Assembly (NCBI GenBank): GCA_037355855.1 | Contig: CM074766.1 | Location: 1,550,001-1,614,000, forward strand | DNA: 64,000 nucleotides | Direction of reading: 5' to 3' | DNA from: Pseudo-nitzschia pungens | Lineage: Eukaryota > Bacillariophyta > Bacillariophyceae > Bacillariales > Bacillariaceae | Shown here: positions 31,621 through 41,614 of the stretch, one piece after another | Layout: each line of letters starts with the position of its first letter | How positions within the stretch are numbered: position 1 is the stretch's first letter | Notes under the pieces: generated by a model | Databases searched by the model: none | Seen by the model: the letters and a program-made list of their open reading frames with translations, nothing else | What the model was told of the DNA's origin: nothing | Translations under genes and position numbers: made by a program

Positions 31621-33600
31621 ATGGATATGGATATGGATGTGCGGAGACAAAACTCTCCGTCAAAGATGACGGGGCGATCGTGTTTCATTCTTCCAACAGT
31701 AAGGACGCTTTTGATCGCGCTTTCGTTCGGAATCGCTCTTCTATCTTTGAAAGCTACAAGTCAAATATTTTTGTCGATCAGCAATCTCGTTGATGAGGCC
31801 AAATTGCAAAGGCCCACTCGCATCCACTCTGAGCGCCAAAGCAGTAGCACTCGTTCGGCAGCGCCGGGGAAGGAAAGTCCCGTCCCTGAAACACCCAGCG
31901 ATTTCAGGGACCTGGAGTGGAATGAATCTTCCAAGCGAAAAACTGGAACAATAGGTGGAAAATTGTCAGTAGAAACAAGGCCACTTCAACACAAAGACAC
32001 CGTGCCATACACCACAAGAGTCGACGAAACAATACCCAGCAATGATCTCGACGGAAGGGAAGAGAAAGATTACAATGTTCATCTTGTCGTATCTCATTGC
32101 AACAAACCAATCGGCTGGATTTGGGAAGAATACTTAGATGACTTGAAAAACCAAACGCGTTACAGCATTCGATCCATAACCGTCATATCGAAATGCGGTG
32201 TTGCCATCCCATCGGATGGTTTACCGTATCATTTCCCCACAAATGACACTGATCAAACATCGCGATTCAAACCAGCAGAACCAATGCCACTCGTAACAGT
32301 CGTGTCTCTTCCGAATGTTGGACGATGCGACCATTCTTTCGCTTTCTGGATCACGAAGGTACTGACGGGAGACAAAATGGAGAAGAACACAGGAAAAAAT
32401 AACACCCAAAGTGGTATCACGTATCATCATCGTGACTATGAAGTTCTCTACAGCAATCAACACAGCGGGAACGATGATGTCTTCGACATAATTTCGAGAG
32501 ACATCGACTTGAGCGATCTCATTCTGTTCATGAAAGACAACAACAACAACTACAGATCCGAAATCGAACATCGAGTTCCCGTGGTCGACATGTTCAATGA
32601 CATAACAAACGATAAGGCTTCTAAATTGACACAAACATCACCGGCCGGCAAAGGCATGTCTTGTGCATCGTTTCTCGTCGCCGAACAAAAACGGGAGCGC
32701 AGATACACAAATTGGGCTCACCGTTCCGTGCTGTGGACCTTTAGTTTGAAACGATACGCACGAGAGAAATACCTCAACACCACCGATCACCAAGGCCATG
32801 AGCTGCACTACAACTTCCGATCTGAGTACCGACCGATGGGGGAATGGATCAAGCATTTGTCGACCGGCGTCACGACTGCTGCGTCATCGTCTGCCTCCTC
32901 GGCAGAAGACGCGTTAGTCTTCTCCGATGAGTATCTGAACCATGCGGTTCGCGCCGTGGATCAAACCGATGGATTTTACTACAACTTTACACACAACACA
33001 AACACTACCGGCGGGTTCTACATCAAACTCGATCTCGTGCCGATGTGTTACGGGGGCGTGTTTAGCACGCAATGGGGACAGTTGTCTTCGGGAGACGCTC
33101 CCATCACCAAGCACGGCTGGAACGTGGTGACAAATGCCCTCAGCCGTGGAGACAACATCGAGGAGGGGCATTACATGGAAAGATGGTGGGGTGACATTTT
33201 GTCGTGGTCGGCGTACTCCTCGACCGAGTCAGCGAACGATGGTTCCGGTGGACGCCGTCGCCATCGTCCCCGTGCTTCGGGCGAGGTGCTCACCGCAGCA
33301 GAACAGAGGGATATTTTGAAGGACAAGCTGCGGCACTGGGATTCGAACAGCCCATACGTGGGATTGGTGATTCTGTGTTCCGAGAAGGAACAACGCCGGC
33401 GCCGACGCCGACCCACGCGAGCCGAGATCATTGCCAACTGGGATACCATCCGCGCCGTGCAAAAGCAACTGGCGGCCGAAAAGGAATTGGTGAGGGCATC
33501 GAATGCAACCTCATCGCGGGTGGTGTCGTCAGCGCCGTCTTCTCCGAGTGCCGTGACCGGATCCGTTCGATCCAAAACAAAGCAGAGTAAAAAACAATAG
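31621..33600 (+). CDS. DUF3431-like type II membrane protein (putative glycosyltransferase-like)
   Basis: Start ATG 31621 within a GATATG repeat; 659 residues, intronless. A short cytosolic N-terminus and one helix (LLIALSFGIALLSL, about 29-44) suggest Golgi type II topology. A Ser/Thr/Arg-rich stem follows, then a folded domain: VHLVVSHCNKPIGWI, PNVGRCDHSFAFWI, LSDLILFMKDN, MCYGGVFSTQW and GHYMERWWGDIL. This order resembles DUF3431, found in fungi and algae and thought to be related to glycosyltransferases. Several N-x-S/T sites fit a lumenal domain. The C-terminus is Arg-rich then Ser/Lys-rich and probably disordered. Activity is not established. Confidence 0.72.
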   Translation: MDMDMDVRRQNSPSKMTGRSCFILPTVRTLLIALSFGIALLSLKATSQIFLSISNLVDEAKLQRPTRIHSERQSSSTRSAAPGKESPVPETPSDFRDLEWNESSKRKTGTIGGKLSVETRPLQHKDTVPYTTRVDETIPSNDLDGREEKDYNVHLVVSHCNKPIGWIWEEYLDDLKNQTRYSIRSITVISKCGVAIPSDGLPYHFPTNDTDQTSRFKPAEPMPLVTVVSLPNVGRCDHSFAFWITKVLTGDKMEKNTGKNNTQSGITYHHRDYEVLYSNQHSGNDDVFDIISRDIDLSDLILFMKDNNNNYRSEIEHRVPVVDMFNDITNDKASKLTQTSPAGKGMSCASFLVAEQKRERRYTNWAHRSVLWTFSLKRYAREKYLNTTDHQGHELHYNFRSEYRPMGEWIKHLSTGVTTAASSSASSAEDALVFSDEYLNHAVRAVDQTDGFYYNFTHNTNTTGGFYIKLDLVPMCYGGVFSTQWGQLSSGDAPITKHGWNVVTNALSRGDNIEEGHYMERWWGDILSWSAYSSTESANDGSGGRRRHRPRASGEVLTAAEQRDILKDKLRHWDSNSPYVGLVILCSEKEQRRRRRRPTRAEIIANWDTIRAVQKQLAAEKELVRASNATSSRVVSSAPSSPSAVTGSVRSKTKQSKKQ

Positions 33601-34145
33601 ACATTATAATATAGAATCATCGACATGTGGCATTGCTGTCGACGTAGATTGGAAAGGATTGTTGCAACAGCACAGCACAGTACAGCACAGAATACACACT
33701 GCGACGCTTACGCTCGAATCGTCTGTGACCGGGGAACACCTTTGTGGCATAAAACGCCTTGCCTGTCGATCAGGACACAGAACAAACCAGTTCCGCAGCT
33801 ACTATTGTGTTGGAAAATCGAAGTCCATCACATCTCTGTAACTCATATAATCTACATCTTTACAACGACTCTTTGGCGTTTCCCTTGCCTTCGTTAAAAC
33901 CTGGTCACGGCATTTGCCAACCGTGACCTAGAGAAAATTGCGTTCAATGCAACGCACTATTTCTTATCGGATACTGTGCTATAGGTGCGTGTTCCGTTGG
34001 AATGGGAGACACCGCTCGGGAATCCATAACCTTGTCCGTCGCCGTCGCTGTTCCACTGGTGTTTGTGCCTGCCATTTCCGAGAGGGCCGCGATTCCTTCC
34101 TTCCTTGCGGGGTGCGGTGTGGCGCCCGCGTGCGCCAAGACTCAC
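33601..34145. other. Intergenic; no gene recognised
   Basis: Contains a short ACAGCACAGTACAGCACAG repeat near 33668. The forward ORF 34002-34577 overlaps the Cys-rich gene in antisense and is treated as a shadow. Confidence 0.45.
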
Positions 34146-34804
34146 CTAGAACCACTCGGCGCAGGGGTACCCCGCCTCCTCCAGGATGCACCTCTTTTCC
34201 GACTTGCAATACCGTCCGGGAGTGCAGGACGAGCATCCCCCCCACGAAATCGGATAGCAAAAGACCCGGTCGTACTGGATGTAGAATTTGTGCTGGTGGT
34301 TGTCCTTGTGGAAGTGGTCCCGGCTGGGCTTGCGGTTGTAGCAAATGTCCTCCTTGTCCCCGCAGACGGGAAAGCGGTCAAAGTCGCACTCGGACAGAAT
34401 GGGCCGATCCTCGGTGGGATTCGCCGAGTTGTCGCACGTGTCCTCTTCCGGATCGAAAAAGTCAAAGGCGGGCTTGCCATTGTTCTGGAGGGATCGGCGA
34501 AACGCGGGGTTGTTCTGCGTGCGGAGGGAGGCAAGAGGCGCGAGAGAAACAGCGTGAGCCAAGAGTCGATCCGATAATTTACGATCCGATGCGATAATTT
34601 ACGATACGATACTACACGATCGGAACCAAAGCTGCATCGTTCGGACGGCGCCCGAGTGCGCAACGAACGGTGGTTCCCCAATCGAGTCTGTAAGGTTCGT
34701 ACCTCGGCGGCAGCCTTGAGCGCCGCGTGGTCTACGGATTCGACGCGTTCCGCGAGGAGGGTTGTCAGCGTTGCCGAGAGAACGAGAGCTGCTTGGTTCT
34801 TCAT
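34146..34804 (-). CDS. Small secreted cysteine-rich protein
   Basis: Two exons (34703-34804 and 34146-34514), phase 0, giving 156 residues. Exon 1 encodes a signal peptide (MKNQAALVLSATLTTLLAE). The mature part has ten cysteines in a compact C-terminal region with spacing such as GGCSSC, GRYCKSEKRC and a final PCAEWF. An even number of Cys and a signal peptide fit a disulphide-stabilised secreted protein. I do not recognise the family; it is not a Kunitz or EGF pattern. The stop codon (TAG) is followed immediately by GTGAGT, so an alternative spliced C-terminus is conceivable. Confidence 0.65.
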
Positions 34805-35138
34805 CGTGATGGGTTGGATGGCGTTGATTCCGTTGTCGATATAACTTTGGTTGGGGGTGTGGGGTGGGTCAATCGATCGATCGAGGGATTCTGGACTTCG
34901 ATGGGCATACCGGTACTGATATTGTTACTGTAAGGTTACCGCACGAGATAGTTCAGTGTGGTTGGAATTCCTAAAAGGGGTTGATTTTTAATTATTGTTG
35001 CGGTTAGATAAGCGGTACGTTCGCCTATTACGGAATCGTGTTGCTTCTCGCACGAGTACGAACGAACGAGTACGTAAGCTTACCAGTCACCCTTTTCGGT
35101 CTCAAAAAGAAAGAGGAGGAATGTCGGGCTGGGTTGCG

Positions 35139-35441
35139 TTAGTTGACTTTTTTTAAATCTTGGAAGACAGCCGATTTTCGATCGTACAAAGGTGTCCAAC
35201 CGACCGGAACCGCTTGTTTTGATCCGTCCTTCGTGCGGTAGGAATACATCTTGACACCAACCGGGAGTGTGACTTCGGTGGATGTTGGTTGATCCGAGCC
35301 GAACCATGGTTTCGTACGGTAATAGTCCTCGTAAGTTACCCTCGTGGGAACCCCAGGAGAACCGGTCGAAAGACAGACTGACGCAAGCCGTTTGGACGTT
35401 TCTGCCTTCCCGCTCTCCGTTCGAAAAAGCGCGCGAAGCAA
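35139..35441 (-). CDS. Short unknown protein, probable exon
   Basis: About 100 codons ending VFQDLKKVN. The C-terminal 70 residues (RVTYEDYYRTKPWFG, EVTLPVGVKMYSYRTKDG, VPVGWTPLYDRKS) look like a folded, Tyr/Trp-containing protein. No ATG begins this frame: it stays open upstream to about 35570 without a start, so this is probably the last exon of a gene or a +1/-1 shifted copy. An overlapping frame (35080-35607) begins with ATG but reads less like protein. Function unknown. Confidence 0.4.
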   Translation of the reverse strand: MLRALFRTESGKAETSKRLASVCLSTGSPGVPTRVTYEDYYRTKPWFGSDQPTSTEVTLPVGVKMYSYRTKDGSKQAVPVGWTPLYDRKSAVFQDLKKVN

Positions 35442-36084
35442 AACGCCAGAGCAAGCGCGCGCGCACCGTCGCGATTTTGACGCCGACCGGGGATATGCAC
35501 CTCTGTTCGGACGAAAACTTGGGAGCCTTGTATGTGCGAAATCGAACCCCGATTCGCGCCTGCTCGCAATGGTAGCGGTACAGAGCGATTTGATTTGATG
35601 CGGGCATTCGTAATCTTACTTAAAAGAGGCACATACAAGCGCCTTTCTTTGACGATTGCCTCGGGCGTTGCCGATTTCTCTTTCGAACCTTTCCAAATTA
35701 TGCATAACTCGATGCAACGCAACGCAACGCAACGTAGCGCAACGCAAATACAGAGTCAACGTTCTCCTCGGAATCTACTCGTACTTGTATATACAACTAT
35801 TATACAAATAAGCCAACGCATCGGCCAGAAGAGATAAGAGAACCGGAACCGAACCCCGGCGATAACGAAGTATTCCTGATTCTGGGAAAGGAGTGATACC
35901 GTACGGTAGCCCGATTCGAGTGGTTGGAGTGCTTTGGAACGGCATTGCGCGCGCTACAGCAATCGGACATCATCGAGCCGAACTCAATTCAATTCAATTC
36001 GATCCAATCCCATTCGATCCAATCCTATTCAATCCAATTCCATTCGATCCGATTTGGTAGCATTTGTTTTGCATCCCATCAACA
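35442..36084. repeat. Short tandem repeats upstream of LRR gene
   Basis: GCAAC pentamers near 35712-35750. A run of ATTCAATC/ATTCGATCC nonamer-like units at about 35982-36055, ending 30 bases before the ATG of the LRR gene and therefore probably in its 5' UTR or core promoter. Confidence 0.55.
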
Positions 36085-38128
36085 ATGTCAGAATTGGAAT
36101 CCCAACCCCTGACGCTGAAAACCGAAGGGACCACCATGGCGACGGAGTCGTCCCCCACTAAAGCTGCTTCGGCGACCGAGAAGAGTCTCCCATTTGACGA
36201 ATACTCGGACGGGTCCTTCACGTCGAAGGGAATCCCCGTGATGCTGGCGCCCACCACGAGAAAGGACCCTTCCCAGAACCGCGATCGCACCCTAATCGAA
36301 GCCCAGCAGACCAACACGTATGATCTCGAGGATGGGAACCAAAGGCTTTCCGACGAGGACAAGCCACCCAATCGGAATCAACGGCTGTGGACGATTCTCT
36401 TGCTCGTTTTTGTGGTGGGGGCTAGCGCGGCGGCCGTGGCGGCGGTGTTGCTGATGAGGAGGGATCTCAAGGGACCCAGCCAACTCCAAACTGTCCATGG
36501 CCAAGGCCGAGATCACCCTTTCCCCCACGGGCAGTTCGGCGCCCAGTCAGAGCGCCATGCCGTCGGACGGCCCGTCGATCGAACCCACCATTGCTCCCAC
36601 GAAGACTCCCTCGGCCGCACCCACGGGAACGCCTTCGGCCGGTCCCAGTGCGGCTCCGACCGCGGCTCCCTCTCACGCTCCGACGGTGTCTCCCGCGCCC
36701 TCGGCGAGTCCCACCGCGGCTCCCACCAAGGACTACGTGGGCACGATGCAGGGCTTTTTGAACGGGGACTTTGCCGTTGATTTTTCCTCCACGGCGCTCT
36801 CCAACATGCTGGCGGTCGAGTGGCTCGCCTCCGAGGCGAAGGTTTCCGAAGCGCCGGTTTCCCTGGACCTTGCAAACCTCGGGGGAATGATCCAGAGATT
36901 CGCACTGCTGTCCATGGACTTTTCACTGCAGGGTGCCAAGAGCACGGATAATCCTCCGCTCTTTGCCCAATCGGGAGTGGACGAGTGCGAGTGGGAGGGA
37001 GTGGTCTGCGACGACGGGGTCGTTACCGGGTTGCGTTGGGCCCACAACGAAAAGGCGATGGCCGGTGGACGCATTGCCCCCGAGATCCGGCTCTTGGCCC
37101 CGGCGCTCACGAGCCTGGACCTGAGCAACAATGGGCTGGTAGGGACGATTCCGGAGGCTCTGTACGACGCTACGAACCTGAAAAAAGTCTACCTCTTCAA
37201 GAACGATCTGGAGGGAACCATCTCGACGAAGATTGGACAGCTCGATTCGATCACGCATTTCCACTTGAGCCACAACAAGCTCACCGGAACGATTCCGGAG
37301 GAGGTCAAGTCCGACCATGCTGGGATTCGTCCCCTTAGTAAGTCTTGTTTTGTGCGTCTGCCGATGCTGATGCTGCCGTCGCGGGAATGATTCGGGGCAC
37401 GTCGGAACTCACCACTTTGTTGATGCACGCATGCCTGCCTGCCATTCCTCCTCTCGGGCGTTGCAGAATATTTCAATCTTTACTCGAACCAACTCACCGG
37501 CACGCTCCCGCAGGACATGCGGCTGCGCGAGGTTATTTACTTTGACGTCGGACGCAACCAGCTGACGGGCAAGCTGCCCGACGACCTGGGACAAAAATTC
37601 GTGGAGGCCCGGCACCTCCACTTTGATCGCAATGACTTTCGCGGGACGCTTCCGGCCAGCTACAACACGGTCGGAAACGGACGGCTCGAATCGTTTAGCA
37701 TCGAACACAACCGGCTGACGGGGACGCTGCAGGGAGAACGGACACTCTACAACAAGCTGGTGCAATTCACCCTGCAGGGAAACCGGTTCGACCGCATCGA
37801 ATCCGGCACGTGTAGAATGGAAGTGCCGCAGGGGGAAATGGTGGAATTCCGGTGCGTGATTCTCGTGTTCTTGTATACTATAGCGTTCTGTGGAAAGCCT
37901 GCCTCATTGTTTGGGCACCTGGACTTGTGTGAGGCTGTTTCTCTTGAGATTATTGGAACGAAGCGGCTCATAAAATTCTCTTTTGTCTCGTGGTTGGTAT
38001 CCCTCTTTTGTTTCGTTCGCCGCACGGCAATGGTTGCGATATCTTTTGTGGGATACAGAGCCGATTGCGATGTCTGTGGATGCCGGGGTTACTTTAATCT
38101 ATGCGCGATACAATGTTACAGGGGATGA
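36085..38128 (+). CDS. LRR transmembrane protein 1 (one +1 frame break)
   Basis: Exons 36085-37337, 37467-37851 and 38059-38128; 568 residues when one base is skipped. A cytosolic N-terminus of 100 residues, one helix (LWTILLLVFVVGASAAAVAAVLLM, 101-124), a Pro/Thr/Ser linker (PTIAPTKTPSAAPT), a cap motif CEWEGVVC and LRRs of plant type (e.g. LTSLDLSNNGLVGTIPEAL). The C-terminus ends ADCDVCGC ... C ... C. The break lies between about 36465 and 36500, just after the helix and before the Pro/Thr linker; the linker and LRRs are all in the +1 frame. It shares domain order with the genes at 43306 and 47735. Probably a surface receptor or wall-binding protein; there is no kinase domain. Confidence 0.82.
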
Positions 38129-38552
38129 AGAGATTGGTCACGATTCCGGTTGGATGCCACTGGCTATGACTACCAGTGACCACGACAAACGCTACCGTGT
38201 ACTGGATGGCGCAATTGTTATTGTTATTATTATTTGAATATATGCATGTAATGGAAATCAACCACCTCAATTCCCTTGCATCGATGGGGAACATTATCTA
38301 GTGAGTTTTACTTTTTCGTAGTTTCGAATACTATTACCCTAGACGTAATGTACTGCAATAGAAGTATTTTGCAAGAGGTTCAAAGAAAATCATTACACTC
38401 ACGGCATTCGAAAAAATTCGTCCCCAAGGACAAATTGCGAAATTCACACTACAGATTCCATTATTTCTGTCCGGAATCGCGGCCCACCGATGTCTGTTTC
38501 GGGTAATTACCGACACGACGCAATTGCGGCTTCACCATTGCTGCTGCTGTTG
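38129..38552. other. Intergenic, between convergent genes
   Basis: AT-rich; TTATTGTTATTATTATT near 38218. Nothing else supported. Confidence 0.45.
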
Positions 38553-39560
38553 CTACTGCTGCTGCTGCCGCTGCTGGGACAGGTGAATCAGCGTGTCGGT
38601 GCAAAAAATTGTGACACCCACGGGCAGGGCCACGGCGATCATGTTTTTCCCCAGCCCGCGCGTCGCGAACCTCCACCCCAGCTCCCTCCACAGGGAACGC
38701 GTCGTCCGCAGCAGCCCTTGGTCGGTCTTGAATTGTTCGTTCCGGATGACGTCCAGCGGGTTCGTCAGGGCCGCGCCCGCGACCCCGGCCGCCGCACTCT
38801 TGACGGCCGACCGCCACAGCATGTCGCGATCGTACGTGGGGCTCGACAACTCGGGCCTGGGAAGGGTCCGCTCGGCGTAGTCCTTCACGGCGATCGCGGT
38901 GCAGTACTTTGGCACGGTCTTGAGGACCCCCGCGGTCGTCCCGTGCCACAATCCCTGTATCCCGGTGGTTCGGTAGATGTGCTTGACGCTGGCCCAAACG
39001 TTGGGATGCTGGTAGGCCGGATCCTGGAGCGTGACGGTCGCTCGAACGACGGGTTGGTTCGTGATTTGTACGATCGTGCTGACCACCAGGGGTGGGACGA
39101 CCGTCGAGGTGACCTCGTCGCAACCGAATTCCCGGGACAGGACGTCGTGGCCCCAATCCGACAAATAAAATATAGCGGCGCGGGCGTACGTCATGCCAAC
39201 GACGGTTGCAAAGGCGCCCTTGTAGGGCGGCAGAAAGCCCTGCACGTACGGTGCAAGCGCTCGCGGAATCGTGATCCCGCCCGCTTTGACCGTCCCCACT
39301 TGGAACCCGGATTGACCGATCGCGGCCGATCTCCACAGCGCTGAGCGACGACGATTGCGACGAGGAAGGGAAACGGAGACGACGAATTAGGCAAACGCTC
39401 GATGTTTCATCTCTAGTCGCTTTGTTCGGATCGGATCGGATCGGATCGGATCGATGTAGCTCGATGCACGGGTTACTCACGATAACATCCGGTGGCAGCC
39501 AATCCCGAGGCCAGAAAATATTGCTTTCGTTGTTGTTGTTTGGTCGAAATCAAGAGTTGC
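38553..39560 (-). CDS. Mitochondrial carrier family protein (SLC25), 5' end unresolved
   Basis: The main exon is 38553-39340. An upstream exon ends at 39481 with a GTGAGT donor and contributes QYFLASGLAATGCY. Repeat 2 carries QPVVRATVTLQ with a downstream GIQGLWHGTTAGVL. Repeat 3 carries NPLDVIRNEQF with GWRFATRGLGKNMIAVALPVG. These are the P-x-[DE]-x-x-[KR] and G-x-x-x-x-[YFW] type signatures of inner-membrane solute carriers, although repeat 2 lacks the acidic residue. Substrate not determined. The protein ends in a Gln-rich tail (SQQRQQQQ) encoded by CAG/CAA repeats. No ATG was found in the upstream exon, so the N-terminus is incomplete. The 39341-39480 intron contains a GGATC pentamer array. 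Confidence 0.78.
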
Positions 39561-39684
39561 ACAATGAGATTTAGATGACTAAAGGACAAATGATCCGTGG
39601 GAAAGAGCAATGGATTGTTTTCTATCGTTGTCCTTTTTTCTCTGTCTTACCTGTGGGTACTCTTTTGCGGCGTTCCCAACCATT

Positions 39685-39718
<34 letters not shown>

Positions 39719-41614
39719 CTGGCTTCCTTTCGAAGCGTCGTCGACAATGATGTATGAATATGACTATCTGCTTTATAACTTTCGTGTACGAATGTAAGTT
39801 TGTGTGAGAAAGGTTATTCGAAAAGAAGAGGATCTTCGGATGTACGAAGTATTCCAAACATGACATTCTCTATTCCCTTCTCTAGATCTTTCCCCCTCGA
39901 TTGACTAGTCTTGTGACACCATACGACTTGATGTGACAACATCGTGTATGAATAGTCTTCTCTGTTTCGACCTTGAAAGAATATTGAATCCGGTGTCATG
40001 ATGCTTCTGTTTTGATTGAGTGTTTCTTCTTTGATTTCCGAATGATGGTCATACACTACGCATAATTACGTGATACGGTACGGTACGGTACTAAAAAATG
40101 ATGTTCATGTGATGTCTCGTATTTCGTCTTTCGTGACGTCTCATTCCGGCGAAGGTGTCTCGAACGGAAGGTGTGTCACAGACGCGAATCGTAAAGAATG
40201 CGACAAGTATTTTTAAAAACAAATAAATGTCTGGGGGAATGTCCGACCTCTTGTGAGGGTGATTACCATTGCTGTCTACCGGTATGAATATTGGAAACCC
40301 AAAAACAACTCGTGAAAAATAATTGGAAATGGAAAAGATTGAGAAACATTAGTACTGGTGTTGGACGATAACTACCGTACTCTAGATATTAGATATATTC
40401 CCAAACAGACTCATAACAAAACATTTCACAATAGATTGTAGTATGCATGTTCATTTTGTTGGTATGGTGCAGACAGTACTCATACTACTAGTACTATTAC
40501 TCCTACTACTAATAGTAGTAGTCTACTCTTTCAAAAAACAATTACTAGTACTACTGCTGGTGTACTAGTAGTAGTACCTTTTAGAAGGTGTGTTGGGAAT
40601 GCACATCAAATGACACGGCTAGAAGTCATCCCTCAAGAAACAGAACTGAAATCCGGAACTAGATTTGTAAATTGAATCGTTGAGATGGAGGACCAACACT
40701 GCTACTAGTTTGAATACTACTACTACTACTATTGCTTGTTGCCAATAAGGAGGAGGACGAGGTCATGATACTAGTACTACTAGTACCACTAGTACTAGTA
40801 GCACGATTAGTAGTGGTAGTAGTTCTACTAGTACTACTATCTTGAAGGAATTCTGTGGCCCTCGTGAGGTCTAAGATGGTAGGACTGCTAGTAAAGCATG
40901 TTCAAGGTCCAACTATGATAGCATCTTGAGTTTTCAAGAAATGTACGGTATTGTTGAAACACCATACTACGGATCGCCTAACAATTGAAATAAAAGTTTT
41001 TTTACCGGACGTGTACCAAAAAAAAAGAACCAATAAAGAGATCACTGAAAACCCTCAGACCCCCCTCTGAGTCTGTCAATACATAGAAATGATGACGGTC
41101 TGAGGGTTTTCAGTGATCTCTTTATTGGTTCTTTTTTTTTGGTACACGTCCGGTAAAAAAACTTTTATTTCAATTGTTAGGCGATCCGTAGTAATGATTG
41201 TGGTTACGATAGGTAATTTAGCTGTTTCAATCATCATCCTTGTCCCTCCGACATGATGCATCGTGGGCATAGTGAGGCGAATTTTTATTCACTAGCTGCT
41301 AGGGATTCATGTCTTCCGTACGCGCAACCATGAGAGGTCGTTTGGATACCAACATGGGTGATGGGTTGAATGCTCTGAGATCTGAGATCTTGCTGAGATT
41401 CCTGTACCGGTACGGTAGGTACCGTAGGTTCGTGAGAGGTGAGATTGTCACGATCAATTTTTGATCATCATCTCTCTTTTTCCTCAACAACATACTGATT
41501 GGTGGTTGATCCATCGTCTCGAATCTCTGGAGCTTGAGTAAACGCACCAGTACTTGCGAAAGCGATTTGGACATCGACAACATCGGGACAGAAAGAGAGG
41601 CGTACGTACACACG
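39561..41614. other. Gene-poor region with trinucleotide repeats and a foldback element
   Basis: TTA/ATT repeat at about 39688-39718. Dense ACTAGT/CTACTACTAG repeats at 40490-40575 and 40700-40840. A perfect inverted repeat at 40965-41193. The last 80 bases are presumed 5' UTR of the plastid gene. No ORF is supported. Confidence 0.55.
40965..41193. mobile_element. Perfect 97-bp inverted repeat, foldback MITE-like
   Basis: Left arm 40965-41061 and right arm 41097-41193 are exact reverse complements over 97 bases, including A9 and T7 runs; the loop is 35 bases. Ends read TA-CTACGGATCGCC ... GGCGATCCGTAG-TA, so a TA target duplication is possible. The CTACGGA start resembles the ends of the element at 6575 (CTACGGAATT), suggesting related families. 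No coding capacity. Confidence 0.85.

Noticed and set aside
34002..34577. Plus-strand ORF with Val/Leu-rich sequence
   Set aside because: Antisense of the Cys-rich gene, whose exons have proper splice sites and a signal peptide.
38490..39344. Plus-strand ORF of 284 codons
   Set aside because: Antisense of the mitochondrial carrier; its Leu run is the complement of the CAG/CAA tail.
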